Origin: Bemisia tabaci
Taxonomy: Eukaryota > Arthropoda > Insecta > Hemiptera > Aleyrodidae
Direction of reading: 5' to 3'
Length of the DNA stretch: 64,000 nucleotides
Assembly: GCF_918797505.1 (NCBI RefSeq)
Contig: NC_092799.1
Coordinates: 26,846,382-26,910,381 of the forward strand
Below are positions 23,074 to 34,110 of the stretch, piece after piece. The notes under the pieces were generated by a model that was given only the letters and a program-made list of their open reading frames with translations, had not been told where the DNA came from and did no database searches. Made by a program: the position numbers and the translations under genes. Numbering within the stretch: position 1 is the stretch's first letter; every line of letters starts with the position of its first letter.

Positions 23074-23228
23074 CAGGGTGTCTACAAGTCCGCAAATAGT
23101 ACTGATTTTTTAAGGCCGGTCCGGAAGTACCGAAAAAGTGCGGAAATTACGCAGGAAGGTCCGGAATTTTTTTCCTTTTTTTGTCAATTTTGTCGCAATT
23201 TGAGCGAGAAATTCTAATTTGGACGCGT
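23074..23228 (+). mobile_element. family E element, copy E1 (right end missing)
   Basis: Starts CAGGGTGTCTACAAGTCCG and matches the left half of E3 (25252-25553) through GTCGCAATTTGAGCGAGAAA, then stops. No terminal inverted repeat at the right. Confidence 0.75.
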
Positions 23229-23274
23229 CACAATGGATCTCGGTTGCAAACTTCATTTACAGCTAAAATTAGTG
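23229..23274 (+). repeat. right flanking duplication of E1
   Basis: CACAATGGATCTCGG then TTGCAAACTTCATTTACAGC; partner of 23028-23071. The sequence resembles the CACAATGGGCC..TTGCAAAC region at the end of element K (25861). Confidence 0.8.
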
Positions 23275-23569
23275 TTGATCCTACCGTAAAAGGGTCAAAA
23301 AGTACGACGAGCAAAACCTGCAGGTGTTGAATTTTTTTGTTGCCAGAAAACGTGTTTGTAGAAAAATTAATTGATATTAGCAAGAGATGACTACAAGCAA
23401 TTGACTTCCTGCAGCCTGATCGTTGAAACGATTTCTGGCTTTGTCGGGAAGATAAAACGAGAATAGCCTTAATCTCCATTAATCTATCCATTTTCCGTTC
23501 CTTGCCGCGCTGACTTGAATTGCAAGAGTCAGGCTGGAGGAAAAGAGTTGTTTCAAGAACACCTAAATG

Positions 23570-23690
23570 GACGTATTTCTACCAAACGGAACTATGTGTA
23601 TTAAGACATGAGCCCTGGGACCCATAAGCATATGTGCATAACAGGGCTCACGTCATAATGCACATAGTTCCGTTTGATAGAAATGCGGAA
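23570..23690 (+). repeat. family L small hairpin, copy 1
   Basis: About 120 bp. Arms TTTCTACCAAACGGAACTAT..GACATGAGCCCTG and CAGGGCTCACGTC..ATAGTTCCGTTTGATAGAAA around a short loop. Other copies at 49743 and 56833. Confidence 0.8.
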
Positions 23691-23715
23691 ATATGAATAC
23701 GGCTCTGAGATGCTA

Positions 23716-23882
23716 AGCTCAGTGGCAAAGCGCAAACGATCGATTTTGGATATTTTTTTATTTGAAGCTATGGTAAAGAATCAAATAGCAAGGTGCTCAT
23801 TGCGAACACCCTGTTTATCGATCCTTTTCCATAGGTTTAAAGGTCAGATCAATCGATATATCGCAAAGCACGCTACTCCACT
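23716..23882 (+). mobile_element. family M MITE, copy 1
   Basis: Core GGTGCTCATTGCGAACACC, flanked by ATCGATCCTTTTCCATAGG and ATCAATCGATATATCGCAAA, ending in AAGCACGC. Confidence 0.7.
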
Positions 23883-24212
23883 TTACATTTCGCGACTGTA
23901 ACTCCACATACGTCCATCGCATAATATAATCAATCAATCAATCAATTTTTCCTGAAATGTCACGTAACGTATGTACTTGCATTACTGAACTCTTGAAATG
24001 TGCTGTGTCATTCCGGAGCTTTCCGAGGGGGCCTTTGAGTGAGAGGAAAACCCTTCTTGTCGCGAAGCATATGGTAACGGATCAGAAATGTCCATGCAGA
24101 ATCACTAGAAATGGCTGTTAATGACCAGATTCGACCATAATTCTTGTAACGGAACCGCAACGAAGGAATTAATCGATATATCTTGACGTGACATTGTTCA
24201 GATTCTGTAATA

Positions 24213-24370
24213 GCAGAGGCGAGGCGTGAAAGATCGATTATCGATATCTCGCCATTTGAAACTATGGTAATGAATCGATTAATAAGGTGCTCACTGCGAA
24301 CACCCTGTTTATCGATCCTTTTCCATAGGCTGAAATGGCAGATCAATCGATGTATCGCGAAGCACGCCAC
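24213..24370 (+). mobile_element. family M MITE, copy 2
   Basis: GAGGCGTGAAAGATCGATTA at the left, core GGTGCTCACTGCGAACACC, and ATCGATGTATCGCGAAGCAC at the right. E2 begins immediately after. Confidence 0.8.
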
Positions 24371-24589
24371 CAGGGTGTCTACTAAATCAGTTTGGCCAAA
24401 AATAGTACTTTTTCAGTACATTCCCAAGAAATTCAGTACCTCTTCAACAGCATAATTCAGTACTTCTTTTGTATCTCTATTTGACGAAATTCGAAAAATT
24501 TCAAAAATTTGAATTTCTCGCTTTTGTCTCGAATTGAGACAAAAATGACAAAAAAATGAAGAAAATTCCGGAGCTCTTGCAGAATTACC
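24370..24589 (-). mobile_element. family E element, copy E2 (truncated), duplicating the end of M
   Basis: Starts CAGGGTGTCTACTAAATCAG, the reverse complement of the right end of E3, and matches it to TTACCGCA, where it stops. It is flanked by 32-bp copies of the M terminus at 24338-24369 and 24590-24621 that differ at one base. Confidence 0.8.
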
Positions 24590-24621
24590 GCAGATCAATC
24601 GATGTATCGCAAAGCACGCCA
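24590..24621 (+). repeat. right flanking duplication of E2 (M terminus)
   Basis: GCAGATCAATCGATGTATCG plus 12 nt. Repeats 24338-24369 with one mismatch. Confidence 0.85.
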
Positions 24622-24855
24622 TTTCGCTGGCTAAGCTCTCTCACAAATCAGAGCAAATCCTGAGTTGGGCGGGTGGAAGAGAAGGAATGCGACCGGTCGG
24701 GCAGGAATTAGGTCGTGTTGAACTAAGGGGAAGATTGGGCGACTGGGTAGGGCGACTCTAATCGACCAGAATGTGACAAAAGTTAAAATGTGCTCCCGGG
24801 AAAAATTGATGATAGTAAAGAGGAGGGAATTGGTGAGCGAGGACCCGAGTTAAAT

Positions 24856-24892
24856 CCGCCTTCCGCCTTCCGCCTTCCGCCTTCTGCCTTCC
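24856..24892 (+). repeat. (CCGCCTT)n short tandem repeat
   Basis: About five 7-bp units, one with a substitution (CTGCCTT). Confidence 0.9.
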
Positions 24893-25225
24893 TTCGCGCC
24901 AATAATGATAATAGTCCGCCGAGGCGCGGCGGCGTAAACGCTCACTTTGTTAAAAAGCTCGAAAGCTCGCGAAATACGTGAGGCGGAACTGAAAGAAGGG
25001 TCTCTGCACCCTCCATGCAGCTCTGAGAAATGCTCTGCATCGTCCCCTCCCGCGGGAGAATTCCCCGGCCGATTTTGGCTGGAAGCTGAGCCCCGAGGAA
25101 AGAATCTTGGATGGACCACTGGTCTGAGATAGGAAAAAACGTTGCTTTTTCCCCCGTAACATTTTAGTCAGGAAATGATTTTAACAGCAGAAAGTCCGGA
25201 AATCATTCTCTGAACATGATGTATG

Positions 25226-25251
25226 TACAGAGGAAATGGCAGTTAGATGAT
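25226..25251 (+). repeat. left flanking duplication of E3
   Basis: 26 bp starting TACAGAGGAAATGGCAGTTA. 23 of 26 bases match 25556-25581. Confidence 0.75.
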
Positions 25252-25553
25252 CGGGGTGTCTACAAGTCCGGAATTTATGAAAAGTCCGGAAAGAATGCTG
25301 ATTTTTAAGGGCGGTCCAGAGGTACTAAAAATGTGCGGTAACTCCGCAAGGAGGTTCGGAATTTGTTTAATTTTTGTCGCAATTTGAGGGAGAAATTAAA
25401 ATTGTTGAAATTTTTCGAATTTCGTCAAATAATGGAGGTACCGAAAGAGTACTGAATTTCTCTGTTGAGGAGGTACTGAATATCTTGGGAATGTACTGAA
25501 AAAGTACTGTAAAAGTAACGATTTATGGCCAGCCTGTTTTAGTAGACACTCTG
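25252..25553 (+). mobile_element. family E element, copy E3 (both ends present)
   Basis: About 300 bp with ends CGGGGTGTCTAC / GTAGACACTCTG. The interior is rich in AGTACTGAATT and TCCGGAA motifs. No coding capacity. Confidence 0.8.
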
Positions 25554-25555
25554 CA

Positions 25556-25581
25556 TACAGTGGAAATGGAAGTTATATGAT
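25556..25581 (+). repeat. right flanking duplication of E3
   Basis: TACAGTGGAAATGGAAGTTA plus 6 nt; partner of 25226-25251. Confidence 0.75.
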
Positions 25582-25863
25582 ACGAACGATGTTATTTGTA
25601 TTTTTGGTCAAATGTCACCAATGTAAATTGTAAACTGTCGCATTTAATTCAGGAGTTGATCTCCAGACTTCTCGTTGTGTGATTCAATTTCCTTTCAACA
25701 GTTTGAAGAGAAAGGATGCGGAAAGGTGATTCAATTCATTTCTTCCGAGCTGTTCTCAAATGGATTCCTCCGAAAACGGCACAAATTAATTGTAAATCAC
25801 CAGAATTATTCTTTTGCGGGAAATATTCAATGTGAATTCCTTTTGATTCGAATAGATTTTCAC

Positions 25864-26482
25864 AATGGGCCTGTTGCAAACTTTTGCTAGAGCAAAAATA
25901 AGAGTTGTTTCTTATAGATAATGCCTCAAAAATCACGATGAGCGCATCGGCAAAGTCTGAAATGCACTCATAACTTCACAATCTGCGTAAGAAATTTGCG
26001 GTTTTTTGAGCTTCCCGCTTCAAAAACGATACTACGGCACAGGTGAACATTTTGTTAGAGGAGTCGTTCCATCGTCGGCAATACTCATCATGGCCGACGA
26101 CAATCCGCCAAAACACCTGTGATGGGACGAGATAACACCTGAACAGGATTAGACTAGATAACAATCGGCGTGTTTACGTTCATATTTTCCTCACCCGCCT
26201 TGATTGACCTTGAACTCTCCTCGAAATACGCGCGGAACTGCGCAAGCGTCGGCCATGATGAATATTGCCGACGATGAAGCGACTCTTCTAACAAAATGTT
26301 CACCTGTGCCGTAGTATCGTTTTTGAAGCGGGAAGCTCAAAAAAACGCAAATTTCTTACGCAGATTGTGAAGTTATGAGTGCATTTCAGACTTTGCCGAT
26401 GCGCACATCGTGATTTTTGAGGCATTATATATAGGAAACAACTCTTATTTTTGCTCTAGCAAAAGTTTGCAACAGGCCCATT
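25864..26482. mobile_element. family K long-inverted-repeat element
   Basis: Arms of about 240 bp (25864-26103 and 26251-26482) are highly similar inverted copies starting AATGGGCCTGTTGCAAAC, with a 145-bp unique spacer. CAC flanks both ends and may be a 3-bp target duplication. No credible protein. Confidence 0.85.
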
Positions 26483-26489
26483 CACAGTG

Positions 26490-27786
26490 TGCGGTGGGAG
26501 ACATAAATCAATAGAATGTTTTGCACTCATCGTGGAACTGTGCATGGAAATGCTCCAGAATATTCTTTTTCCTGGCAGAGATCAGAGGCTATGATCCGAA
26601 CGGAGAGAATGCATGCAGGTGTGACCACATGAACGATTTATCTTTCATTCGGTTATGAGTGTCATTAAAGCCGTTTGGCATGCCAGTTGGCGTGGTGGTC
26701 AAAGTCAAGTTCATTCATGCTTCTTACGTTCCTCTTTAAAGAATTAAAAATAAGAAAAATAAAAATAAAACGCATCGCTCGAGTAATTTAGATACTTGTA
26801 GGTTTGCACGCTCTGTATTAATTATTAATTTGGGCATCTTCTTTTTGAAAAAGTGCACGACTTTTTAAGTAGTTAAACCTACATTCCTTGCTTATCTAGT
26901 AATCTTTTTCAATCTCATTCGAGTAGTTGCTTCTAAAACTAGATTTTATAAACCGCAAACTTTAAAATGCCATAATCCAAGTTTGGGTCGACTTTTTTGT
27001 TTTGGTTTTTTTTTTTATTCCAAAATATTTAAAAGGCACTCCTCGTTGTAGCAGTACCAAAAAAAATATGTCTATTCCCCATTCCTTAATACAAATTATG
27101 AAATAATGATTCATAGTTAGACACAAGACCAACTGTTCCTAAATCAAACAATTTTTTTTATTTTTTATTTTTTTCCTGAACAAATTTTATTTAAACATAA
27201 CGTATGTACTGTAAGAATATGTCTTGTATCTATCTACATGATTGAATCAAACTAAATTAAATTCATTAAATTCAAAATTAAGATAATCAGACAATAATAC
27301 CGACTGCAGTGATATGTGCCTCAAGAAATATCGGCAGCGGCTACCTTCTCCTCTGCGGCAATTAGCTGTTGATCTTTCAAGCTAGCCCTCTCTGCAGTCC
27401 TTTATCTTTTCTTCCACCTCATTTATCGCCCGATTGAAAAGGAGCGGGAAATATGATTTATATCGACGAGTCATTAGCCGGTTGGAGTGAAATGTGTAAT
27501 CATTAGACGGTGGGCCGTGGTCGCCCCCCCCCCCCCCCCGGATTTTAAACCTGAGAAACGCGGAGGCAACTCCCGCAAGTAAGCAAAGTCTCTTCCATTT
27601 AAATGTGTGTAAAACGATCGATGTATCGAGAAGGGCTGGCTAACGTTGCATCCATTTAAAGCTGTTTTCCTTGCATAAAGAAATGTCAATCGCCAAAGTT
27701 TTTTTCCTTCTGTCTTTAAGATACGAGCAAGCGGCAGAATTGTTCAAATTATTAATAATATCGTGGAAAAGCAAGTCGCGACTAAC
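26490..27786. other. AT-rich gene-free DNA with C16 tract (27524-27539)
   Basis: No gene or recognised repeat. The C run sits between a short GC-rich patch and AT-rich sequence. Confidence 0.4.
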
Positions 27787-28341
27787 AATGGACCACCAGA
27801 CAAGGTACAAATTAAAGCAATCTGATACATGTTTCTTAACCAAAATTTCACGCAGAACACGATTTGCGCAACGAAAATGACTGAAACTAACTCCTAACGA
27901 AGATATTAACGTTTTTATTTCACATTGGTTACGAGGAATTTGAACTGCCCGCTCACAAGAAACTCAAAGCTCTACGTGAGTCAAATCGCGCACTACAACG
28001 GTTTCAGCAATATTCTCAGTCGAGCAATGCACATTTCCCACCATGTGTAGCTCAAACTATGAGCAATTTGCTGTAGCTGAGCCAAAGCGTCAAGATTGAG
28101 GTTGCCAGATTTTTATATCGCAGAGACTGTGATGATAGACGTTTAGTGCGCGATGTGAATCACGCAGAGCATTGAGTTTTCATGAGCGGGTGGTTTGAAT
28201 ATACGCATCAAGAATCATTAAATATCTTCGTAAGGAGTTGATTTCGGTAATTTTCGTTGTGCCTATCGTGTTCTGCGTGGAATTTATGTTTCGAAACATG
28301 TATCAGAATGCTGGAAATCGTACCTTGTCTAGTGGTCCATT
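27787..28341 (-). mobile_element. FB1 foldback element, copy 2
   Basis: 555 bp, inverted relative to copy 1 at 3728. Ends AATGGACCACCAGACAAGG / CCTTGTCTAGTGGTCCATT. The central region, including TTGGCTCAGCTATAGCAAATTG read on the other strand, matches throughout. Confidence 0.85.
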
Positions 28342-29129
28342 ACTATAGATTCCCATAAATTTAAGACGAAAGAAAGTTTTTAGACGGAACAACTAAGTAA
28401 ATACTTGATGAAATTACGGAAAAGCATGTTTTTTTCTCTCTCTCTTTCTTTTGTTTTCTTTAACGAGCTTAGTGTAATGCGTCTTTGTTTATCCTCGAAA
28501 AATGAGACTCAGAACGGTGACGCGTGAATCCCTTTTCAAATACGATTTGGCTACTGTCCTCTGAGCGATTCCTTTGCCAAGACGGTCGGTTCGTCTAGAT
28601 CACTGAACTGAAAGAGACTGTGAGAGTCGGAAGAGGGGAGGTTGCATGTCACCGTGATATGTAAAAGGAAGAAAGAGAAAAACGTCGTATTATTACATTT
28701 CCCTATTTTTTGCGGATTAAATTATGGGTGATCGTAGGAACAGTTTCAATTTTAAATACCCCTGAAAAATTTATTGTATTAGCGTTTTACCGTAACTTCG
28801 CAGACAGTCATTTACCCTCATTTATATCTAATTTTATTGATTTTTTTATGTTTGCAGGTAAGAATGCTGGTTTTTTCCGCTATTGATCGATGCTTCTGAG
28901 TAGAATGTCATTTGAATATTTGAAACCATCATACCGTGAGTACTTTTTGAGATTGATCAGTTCGTAATTGAAATTCGTGCTGAACTCTATTTGTTTTTCC
29001 GTTTAGTACTGTTTCTTTCTTTTTATTTCGGACATCCACTAAAATAATTCATTTCCGAAGGTTAAACGGTTGCGGCGCCATACTCGTGGCGAAATGATCG
29101 CATTTTGATTCGTACGATACATTGCGGCG
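28342..29129. other. gene-free DNA
   Basis: Nothing recognised beyond a CTCTCTCT run near 28436. Confidence 0.35.
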
Positions 29130-29755
29130 GTTATCCAGGATTGCGCGAAAGGTCTAAGAAAATATATGAGGATTGCGCAAAAAAGGCACAAGGATTGCGC
29201 GAATAGAAACTTTAACATTTGCTAAGGGAACGCGCTTTAAAATGAAGTTAATTTAAAGTAGAAGTTTGGCAAAGCAGGAAACAGTTGGAAAATAAACGCA
29301 GTTTTATGCAAAGACAAGTTTTATGTTAACGCTAGTTTAGGTTAGTTTGTTCACAATTCATCCATGTCTTACCTTCTGATGATACATGAAGTGAGAAGAT
29401 TGAATAATGGTTGTGGGTATAAAAAACTCTCCTAAATTTTCCTGGAAGAAACGTTGGAATACAGCGTCGAAACACAAAATGGGCCTTTTAAGCTGTATCA
29501 TTCTAACGCGAGTTCGAATAATTGCGCCAAACACAGTGCGGCCAGCGTTAGACGTATATCAGCGCCTGCAAGACTTTTGGAATACTTCACGCATTGCGCC
29601 AAACGGTGCGGTCGCTGTCAAGCCCATATTAGCGCCTACAAGACTGAATGAATACTTCTCGCATTGCGCTAAACGCAGTGCGTGCAGTCGGTCGGTTGAC
29701 GTGAAATGTAGGAATTTTGTATGACTGCGTGTCATCATCCCGAGTCGTTGTCAAC
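29130..29755 (+). repeat. family B interspersed repeat, copy 2
   Basis: Starts ATCCAGGATTGCGCGAAAGG and ends near GACTGCGTGTCATCAT. Includes the roughly 70-bp tandem units with GAATACTTCACGCATTGCGC. Inverted relative to 8397-9125. Confidence 0.75.
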
Positions 29756-30557
29756 CTTCACATCCAGATTGCAAACTTGCAAAATGAAAGTTAATGAATA
29801 AGAACCAATTTCCCCTTGTTATCATATCTTGGAAATTAGATTAAAACTCGTGATTGTATGTTATCATTTTCTCTTCGCTCAACAAGTTTTAAAAATGCAA
29901 AACTGTGCGCGCGCAACTTCGAGTAATTTGAATTCATAGGTTGGCTGCCCTCTTGGGCCCTAACTTCATTCGCGGAGGTGTCGGTGAAGGCCTTGATGGA
30001 TATTCGGAGTTTCACAGCTATCTATACTCTCGCTATACAGGTATACTCTAATCTTCAATGGAGAATTTGAACACAAAAATGTTATTGCTTCATCTGAGAG
30101 CGCCCAATGAGCTTAATTCACAGTATTTTTCATAATTTTTTTCTGACATGGAAAATTGGAGAAAAATAGATTTCAAAGTAAGAAAATTTGCCGCCTTGTG
30201 ACGTCATCTGGCGGCATTCTCCATTGAAACGCGTTTTTTTTTTAGCAGATTAGGTTATTTTGTCACATTTTCTCCAATAATTGTCCAATTTAGAAACCAA
30301 GGCTATCCTCGTACTCAGTTTTCCTAGGAGTATCATTTTAAAGACGAAATTCACAAAATTTAAGACACCTGCAACTTCTCTATTGTCAGGGAATTTCATC
30401 AAAATTTGTCAGGGAAAACATGGAAATACGAGGGGCCGAATTTTGTCGGTCCTTCCACCGTACTTAAAGATACTTAGGACGGGTCCCGACTGCACTTAAG
30501 TCCGGCTTAGCGCTTCTGATTGGCCGATGGTGCGGTTTGAACTCATCGATGACTGTT
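29756..30557. other. gene-free DNA with a CAGGG-rich patch
   Basis: 30385-30430 contains TCAGGGAATTTCATC and GTCAGGGAAAAC, phrases repeated at 31240, 35220 and 63697. No gene seen. Confidence 0.35.
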
Positions 30558-30797
30558 CTGCTCTGCTAAGGAAGAACGCCGTATGAACCTTTAGGCGTTG
30601 CCAAATTTCCTTTGGTAAATCACGAATTTTCTGGAAAATTTGTAAATATTTTTTCTCCAATTTTTCAGATAATTTTGTTCGTAACTCCACCTGAAGTTCC
30701 TGAAAATATTCATATTTTTCTTCAAAACTAACTATTTTCTGAGCGGAAATTTGGCAACTCTCGAATGTTCATACGGCGTTTCTCCTTAGCACGACAG
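30558..30797 (+). mobile_element. family A MITE, copy 2 (TSD TGTT)
   Basis: CTGCTCTGCTAAGG / CCTTAGCACGACAG ends, palindromic body, TGTT on both sides (30554-30557, 30798-30801). Confidence 0.85.
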
Positions 30798-30806
30798 TGT
30801 TGCACT

Positions 30807-31212
30807 CAGAGATGGAAAATTTCATGAAATTTATTCGAATGAAATTTCACGAAATTTCATGAAATATATTGAAACTTCTGGGGGATACATTCAGGAGGCG
30901 AAGAAACGCTTAGAAACAGTGATTCTAAATGTTGAAATTTTTTACCCCAAGCCTAAAACATTCGCGCGTTGCAAATGTTTTCGTTTAATTCAGAGGTTAG
31001 GTTGGGGGTTTTCTCTCTAAACTCCCCTTTTTGCCCCCTATTTGTGTCTAGCACCTTCAATTGAGTAGCATAACACCGCAGTATCGACAGAAAGACCATC
31101 TGAAACGCTTTCAGACCTTCCCAGGTTCAATAAATAATTCTAAAAAAAATTAATAAATTTCAAATTCTGTTTAATTTATTCGAGCCTTATGAAATTCCAC
31201 TTTCCATCTCTG
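30807..31212 (+). mobile_element. hAT-type non-autonomous element 1 (TSD GTTGCACT)
   Basis: 406 bp with ends CAGAGATGGAAA / TTTCCATCTCTG and a perfect 8-bp duplication GTTGCACT (30799-30806, 31213-31220). 8-bp duplications with CAG..CTG ends are typical of hAT transposons. It landed beside family A copy 2. Confidence 0.85.
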
Positions 31213-31329
31213 GTTGCACTTCGTGTGAAAAAGCCGAGAAAATTCGGCCGCAGGGAACTTCATTTTCCAGATTCGGTGGCAACCCTGCTCAGCATCATTA
31301 CCGTCATTGTTCTTAATTTTCCGAAGGGA

Positions 31330-31763
31330 TGCAACACGCGTAGCGTCCGCCGCGGAACAGGTAGCATGACGTCACGGCGCGGTGCGTCGATCCCCGGCGC
31401 TGCGAGGGATGAGCCGGGCGGGCGTCGCGGCGGCGGCGTCGCGGCGCTATCAGTCGCGGTCCACGTGAGTCCGTACCTCGCGCCGCAGTCAGCGTCGCGG
31501 CGCTATCAGTCGCGGTCCAACTCTCGCCGAACTCGCACCGAACCCGCGCGCGTTTCTCGAGCTCACGCTCCTGTCGTGCGTTTGCATCTCCGTCGATTTT
31601 CCCGCCTCCCTCGGAAATCATCCCTTAGTGTTTGTGTCACCTGTGAGATTTTTTCTTTTGTTTCTGTGCGAACCGTTGGTACCTCCCAGTGCAAGAAAGA
31701 GATAGTGAAGCCGGAGCCCTGCAAGGATAATGTAATTTCACACCTTGAAATTGCCGTTTGAAA
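31330..31763 (+). promoter_or_regulatory. CpG-rich promoter and probable non-coding first exon
   Basis: Highly CpG-rich block with two arthropod initiator-like TCAGT motifs (31450, 31506) inside a 28-bp sequence duplicated 56 bp apart, ATCAGTCGCGGTCC in each. Downstream the sequence becomes UTR-like and ends GAAA|GTAAGT, a strong donor at 31764. An open frame crosses the block but is compositional. The next plus-strand acceptor with a credible coding exon is at 47746, so these may be one gene with a 16-kb intron; that link is inference. Confidence 0.5.
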
Positions 31764-31837
31764 GTAAGTTTGTCCCTTTTTCTCGCGATCAGTTGGGTTG
31801 AAATTGATTCCGGTCCAAAATTAAATATTCGGGCATT

Positions 31838-32340
31838 ACTACCGCGCAACGCAACACTGGAAAAAAATACACATTGGATCTAGAGTCCAGACTCTTGAAA
31901 ATATTGACAAGAAAAAGGACTCTTGATTCAATCAGATTTAAGCTTAAATCAAAAGGAAATCCGCTCAAATAAGAGGTTTGGTTCTTGGTTTAAGCTTAAA
32001 ACTGATTGAATCAAGAGTATTTTTTCTTGTCGATGTTTTTAAGAATTTGGACTCTAGATCCAATGCGTTTTTTTCCAGTGAATAATGCCGTTAATGCCAT
32101 TTTAAATTTTCTGGAAACAATTTATCATAGCGGAAAAATGTTCGTACCTTGGAACAATGTTTTTACAGAATTCTTTCGCAAATAGTATCAAGAACATAAC
32201 TGCCGTGCAACGTAAAAACGCCGTAAACGCCATTTTATATTTTTTGGAAACAATGTATCATTACAAAAAACCTTGTGTACCTTGGGACAGTGTTTTACGG
32301 AATTCTTTTGCAAATACTATCAAGAATTTAACCTGGAAAT
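31838..32340 (+). repeat. 133-bp tandem duplication, one unit holding a family C MITE
   Basis: GCCATTTTA..TTGGAAACAAT, TACCTTGG, GGAATTCTTT.GCAAATA occur at 32096 and 32229. The first unit contains the MITE at 31855-32080; the second unit lacks it. Confidence 0.85.
31855..32080 (+). mobile_element. family C MITE, copy 3 (TSD AA, empty site known)
   Basis: CACTGGAAAAAAATAC / GTTTTTTTCCAGTG ends, AA on both sides. The neighbouring unit (near 32210) shows the uninterrupted site with a single AA. Confidence 0.9.
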
Positions 32341-33895
32341 TTGAATCGCATGGGTAAAACGGTTTTTATTTTATGAAGTTCCAAAAAACGAGGGAAAATC
32401 TTGATGGATTTCGGCGTTCTTGCTTAGCACGGTAGATTAGGTCAAAACGTTGGTTTTAAATTTTTGAATTTAATGGCTCAGCATTGTGTCACAGTTGAGT
32501 CAGCCCTACGGTGATCAATGCATTACAGGTGTATTGAAATAATATTTACTAAGCGTTTTGTCAGTATTTTGTGAAAGGTGAATCAGCATTATCGCAAGAA
32601 GTCTTGGCACAATTTTTTTTGTATTTTTTCCTTATTTCATACAACTATTTTCCTTAATTTTTACTCTGATTTTTATTCAAATTGTTAGAAAACCAATCTA
32701 TTTTAAAGATCGTTGATAAATACTATTTAAAAATATGTTTTCAAGAATCCACACCTAGATACTTAATTAGAAAATATCAAGGAGAGAAAATGTTGGCAAT
32801 ATTCCCCCAATATACCCCCAATAATACCCAATTTTATTTTTTATTATGGCTTTCGTCAGACATTTAACCTTCGGAACGCTGAAATCTCACCTTTCCATTT
32901 GAAAAATCAAAGGTTTTTAGACGGGATGAACTTCTCCGCTTTCAAATTTTAACCCAACTGAGTCGCATTTAAATACTTTTCATACATTACTTATAGTTGC
33001 ATGAAAGCTTGAGACGAAATTTTAAGACGCTCGGGAAAATTTTCTTGACCTTTATCTCCTTGAAACTCGCACGTTCATAAACTCACGGACATTTCAAGGA
33101 TTTGTTAAGCAAAGGATTTGTTTCAAGGAGCGTCTTAAAATTTTGGTCTCCCTTTTGAAACATTTTTTAAGATTTTGTTTGCATGTATCTTTTCATAAAT
33201 TAGGTTAAGAACAAAGGTATCCAAAGTAGCTAAAATGCGTATTATGTGCTCTACACTGTCCTCTCCCACTCGTTGGCATGTTCAAATTATGAAAATCAAA
33301 TGAGCCCCCTGCTGTGAGGTATTTATAAGGAGTTTACCCATTCAATTTATCTACACGGAAAAAGCAACTTAGCTTTCCTAACACTTTATTTTAAGTAGCG
33401 CCAAGTACAGGCAGTAGGACCGGACTCTAAAGCTGTAGGGCTAAGCACTATATTGACTGTAGTTGACGCTATTTTACCAAAAGTGCTAAAGCTCAGCGCT
33501 AAGATGTTTTTTCCATGTATCATTCCATTGTCGAACAAATATATGCTCAGTTTTTTCTGAGGCAATACATCTAGAAATTTAATGAACGAACCTTTCAGTT
33601 GTGCTTTTGAAATGGGACGTGTCTCATGTTGCGACAACAAATTTTGAGGAAGGCATAGGTTAAGGTTATACCCTAGTTCAGGTTTCATCAAGGTCTTTGT
33701 TTCCTCCTTTCAGAGAAAAAAAATGACTCTATTTAAGAAAACAATTCTTGACTTTGCCGCCCATAAAAAATTTGCCCTGAATCAAGAGGAAAATATGCTG
33801 ATATGAAGAAAAATACTTACTTTTATCAAGCAGAAATTTTCTTAATTTTCGCGATTTTATTTTTTAGCCAAAAGAAAATTTTCTTGACGATAAAT
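32341..33895. other. AT-rich gene-free DNA
   Basis: Only a hairpin is noted (33011-33150, listed separately). No exon recognised. Confidence 0.4.
33011..33150. repeat. inverted repeat, 22-23 bp arms
   Basis: GAGACGAAATTTTAAGACGC.. (33011-33032) and GAGCGTCTTAAAATTTTGGT.. (33128-33150) face each other across about 95 bp. Confidence 0.75.
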
Positions 33896-34110
33896 TGAGG
33901 GGCTTGCCGGACAAGACGCCTAAGTGCAGTTTTTAAAAAAAATTGAGATATTAATGAACTCCGCTTAAACTAGTTTGATTGTATATCTGTGAAAAATTCA
34001 CAAACAAAATCCAACTTTACAGCATTAAAAAGTGAGTTTAAACTGTAAACACGTATGTATTTTCTTGAAGTAGCAAAAACTACATTTATTCGCCTTATCC
34101 TCCAAGTCCT
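33896..34110 (+). mobile_element. family N MITE, copy 1
   Basis: GGGGCTTGCCGGACAAGACG..GTGCAGTTTTT at the left and CGCCTTATCCTCCAAGTCC at the right, matching the ends of 45021-45264. Confidence 0.7.

Noticed and set aside
29407..29724. 105-codon frame and its relatives near 8529 and 57938
   Set aside because: Readings of family B tandem units in several frames and on both strands. No coding pattern.
31189..31761. 190-codon Arg-rich frame across the CpG block
   Set aside because: Better explained as a promoter and non-coding first exon. The peptide is low-complexity Arg/Ser from CG repeats, and the frame starts inside a hAT element.
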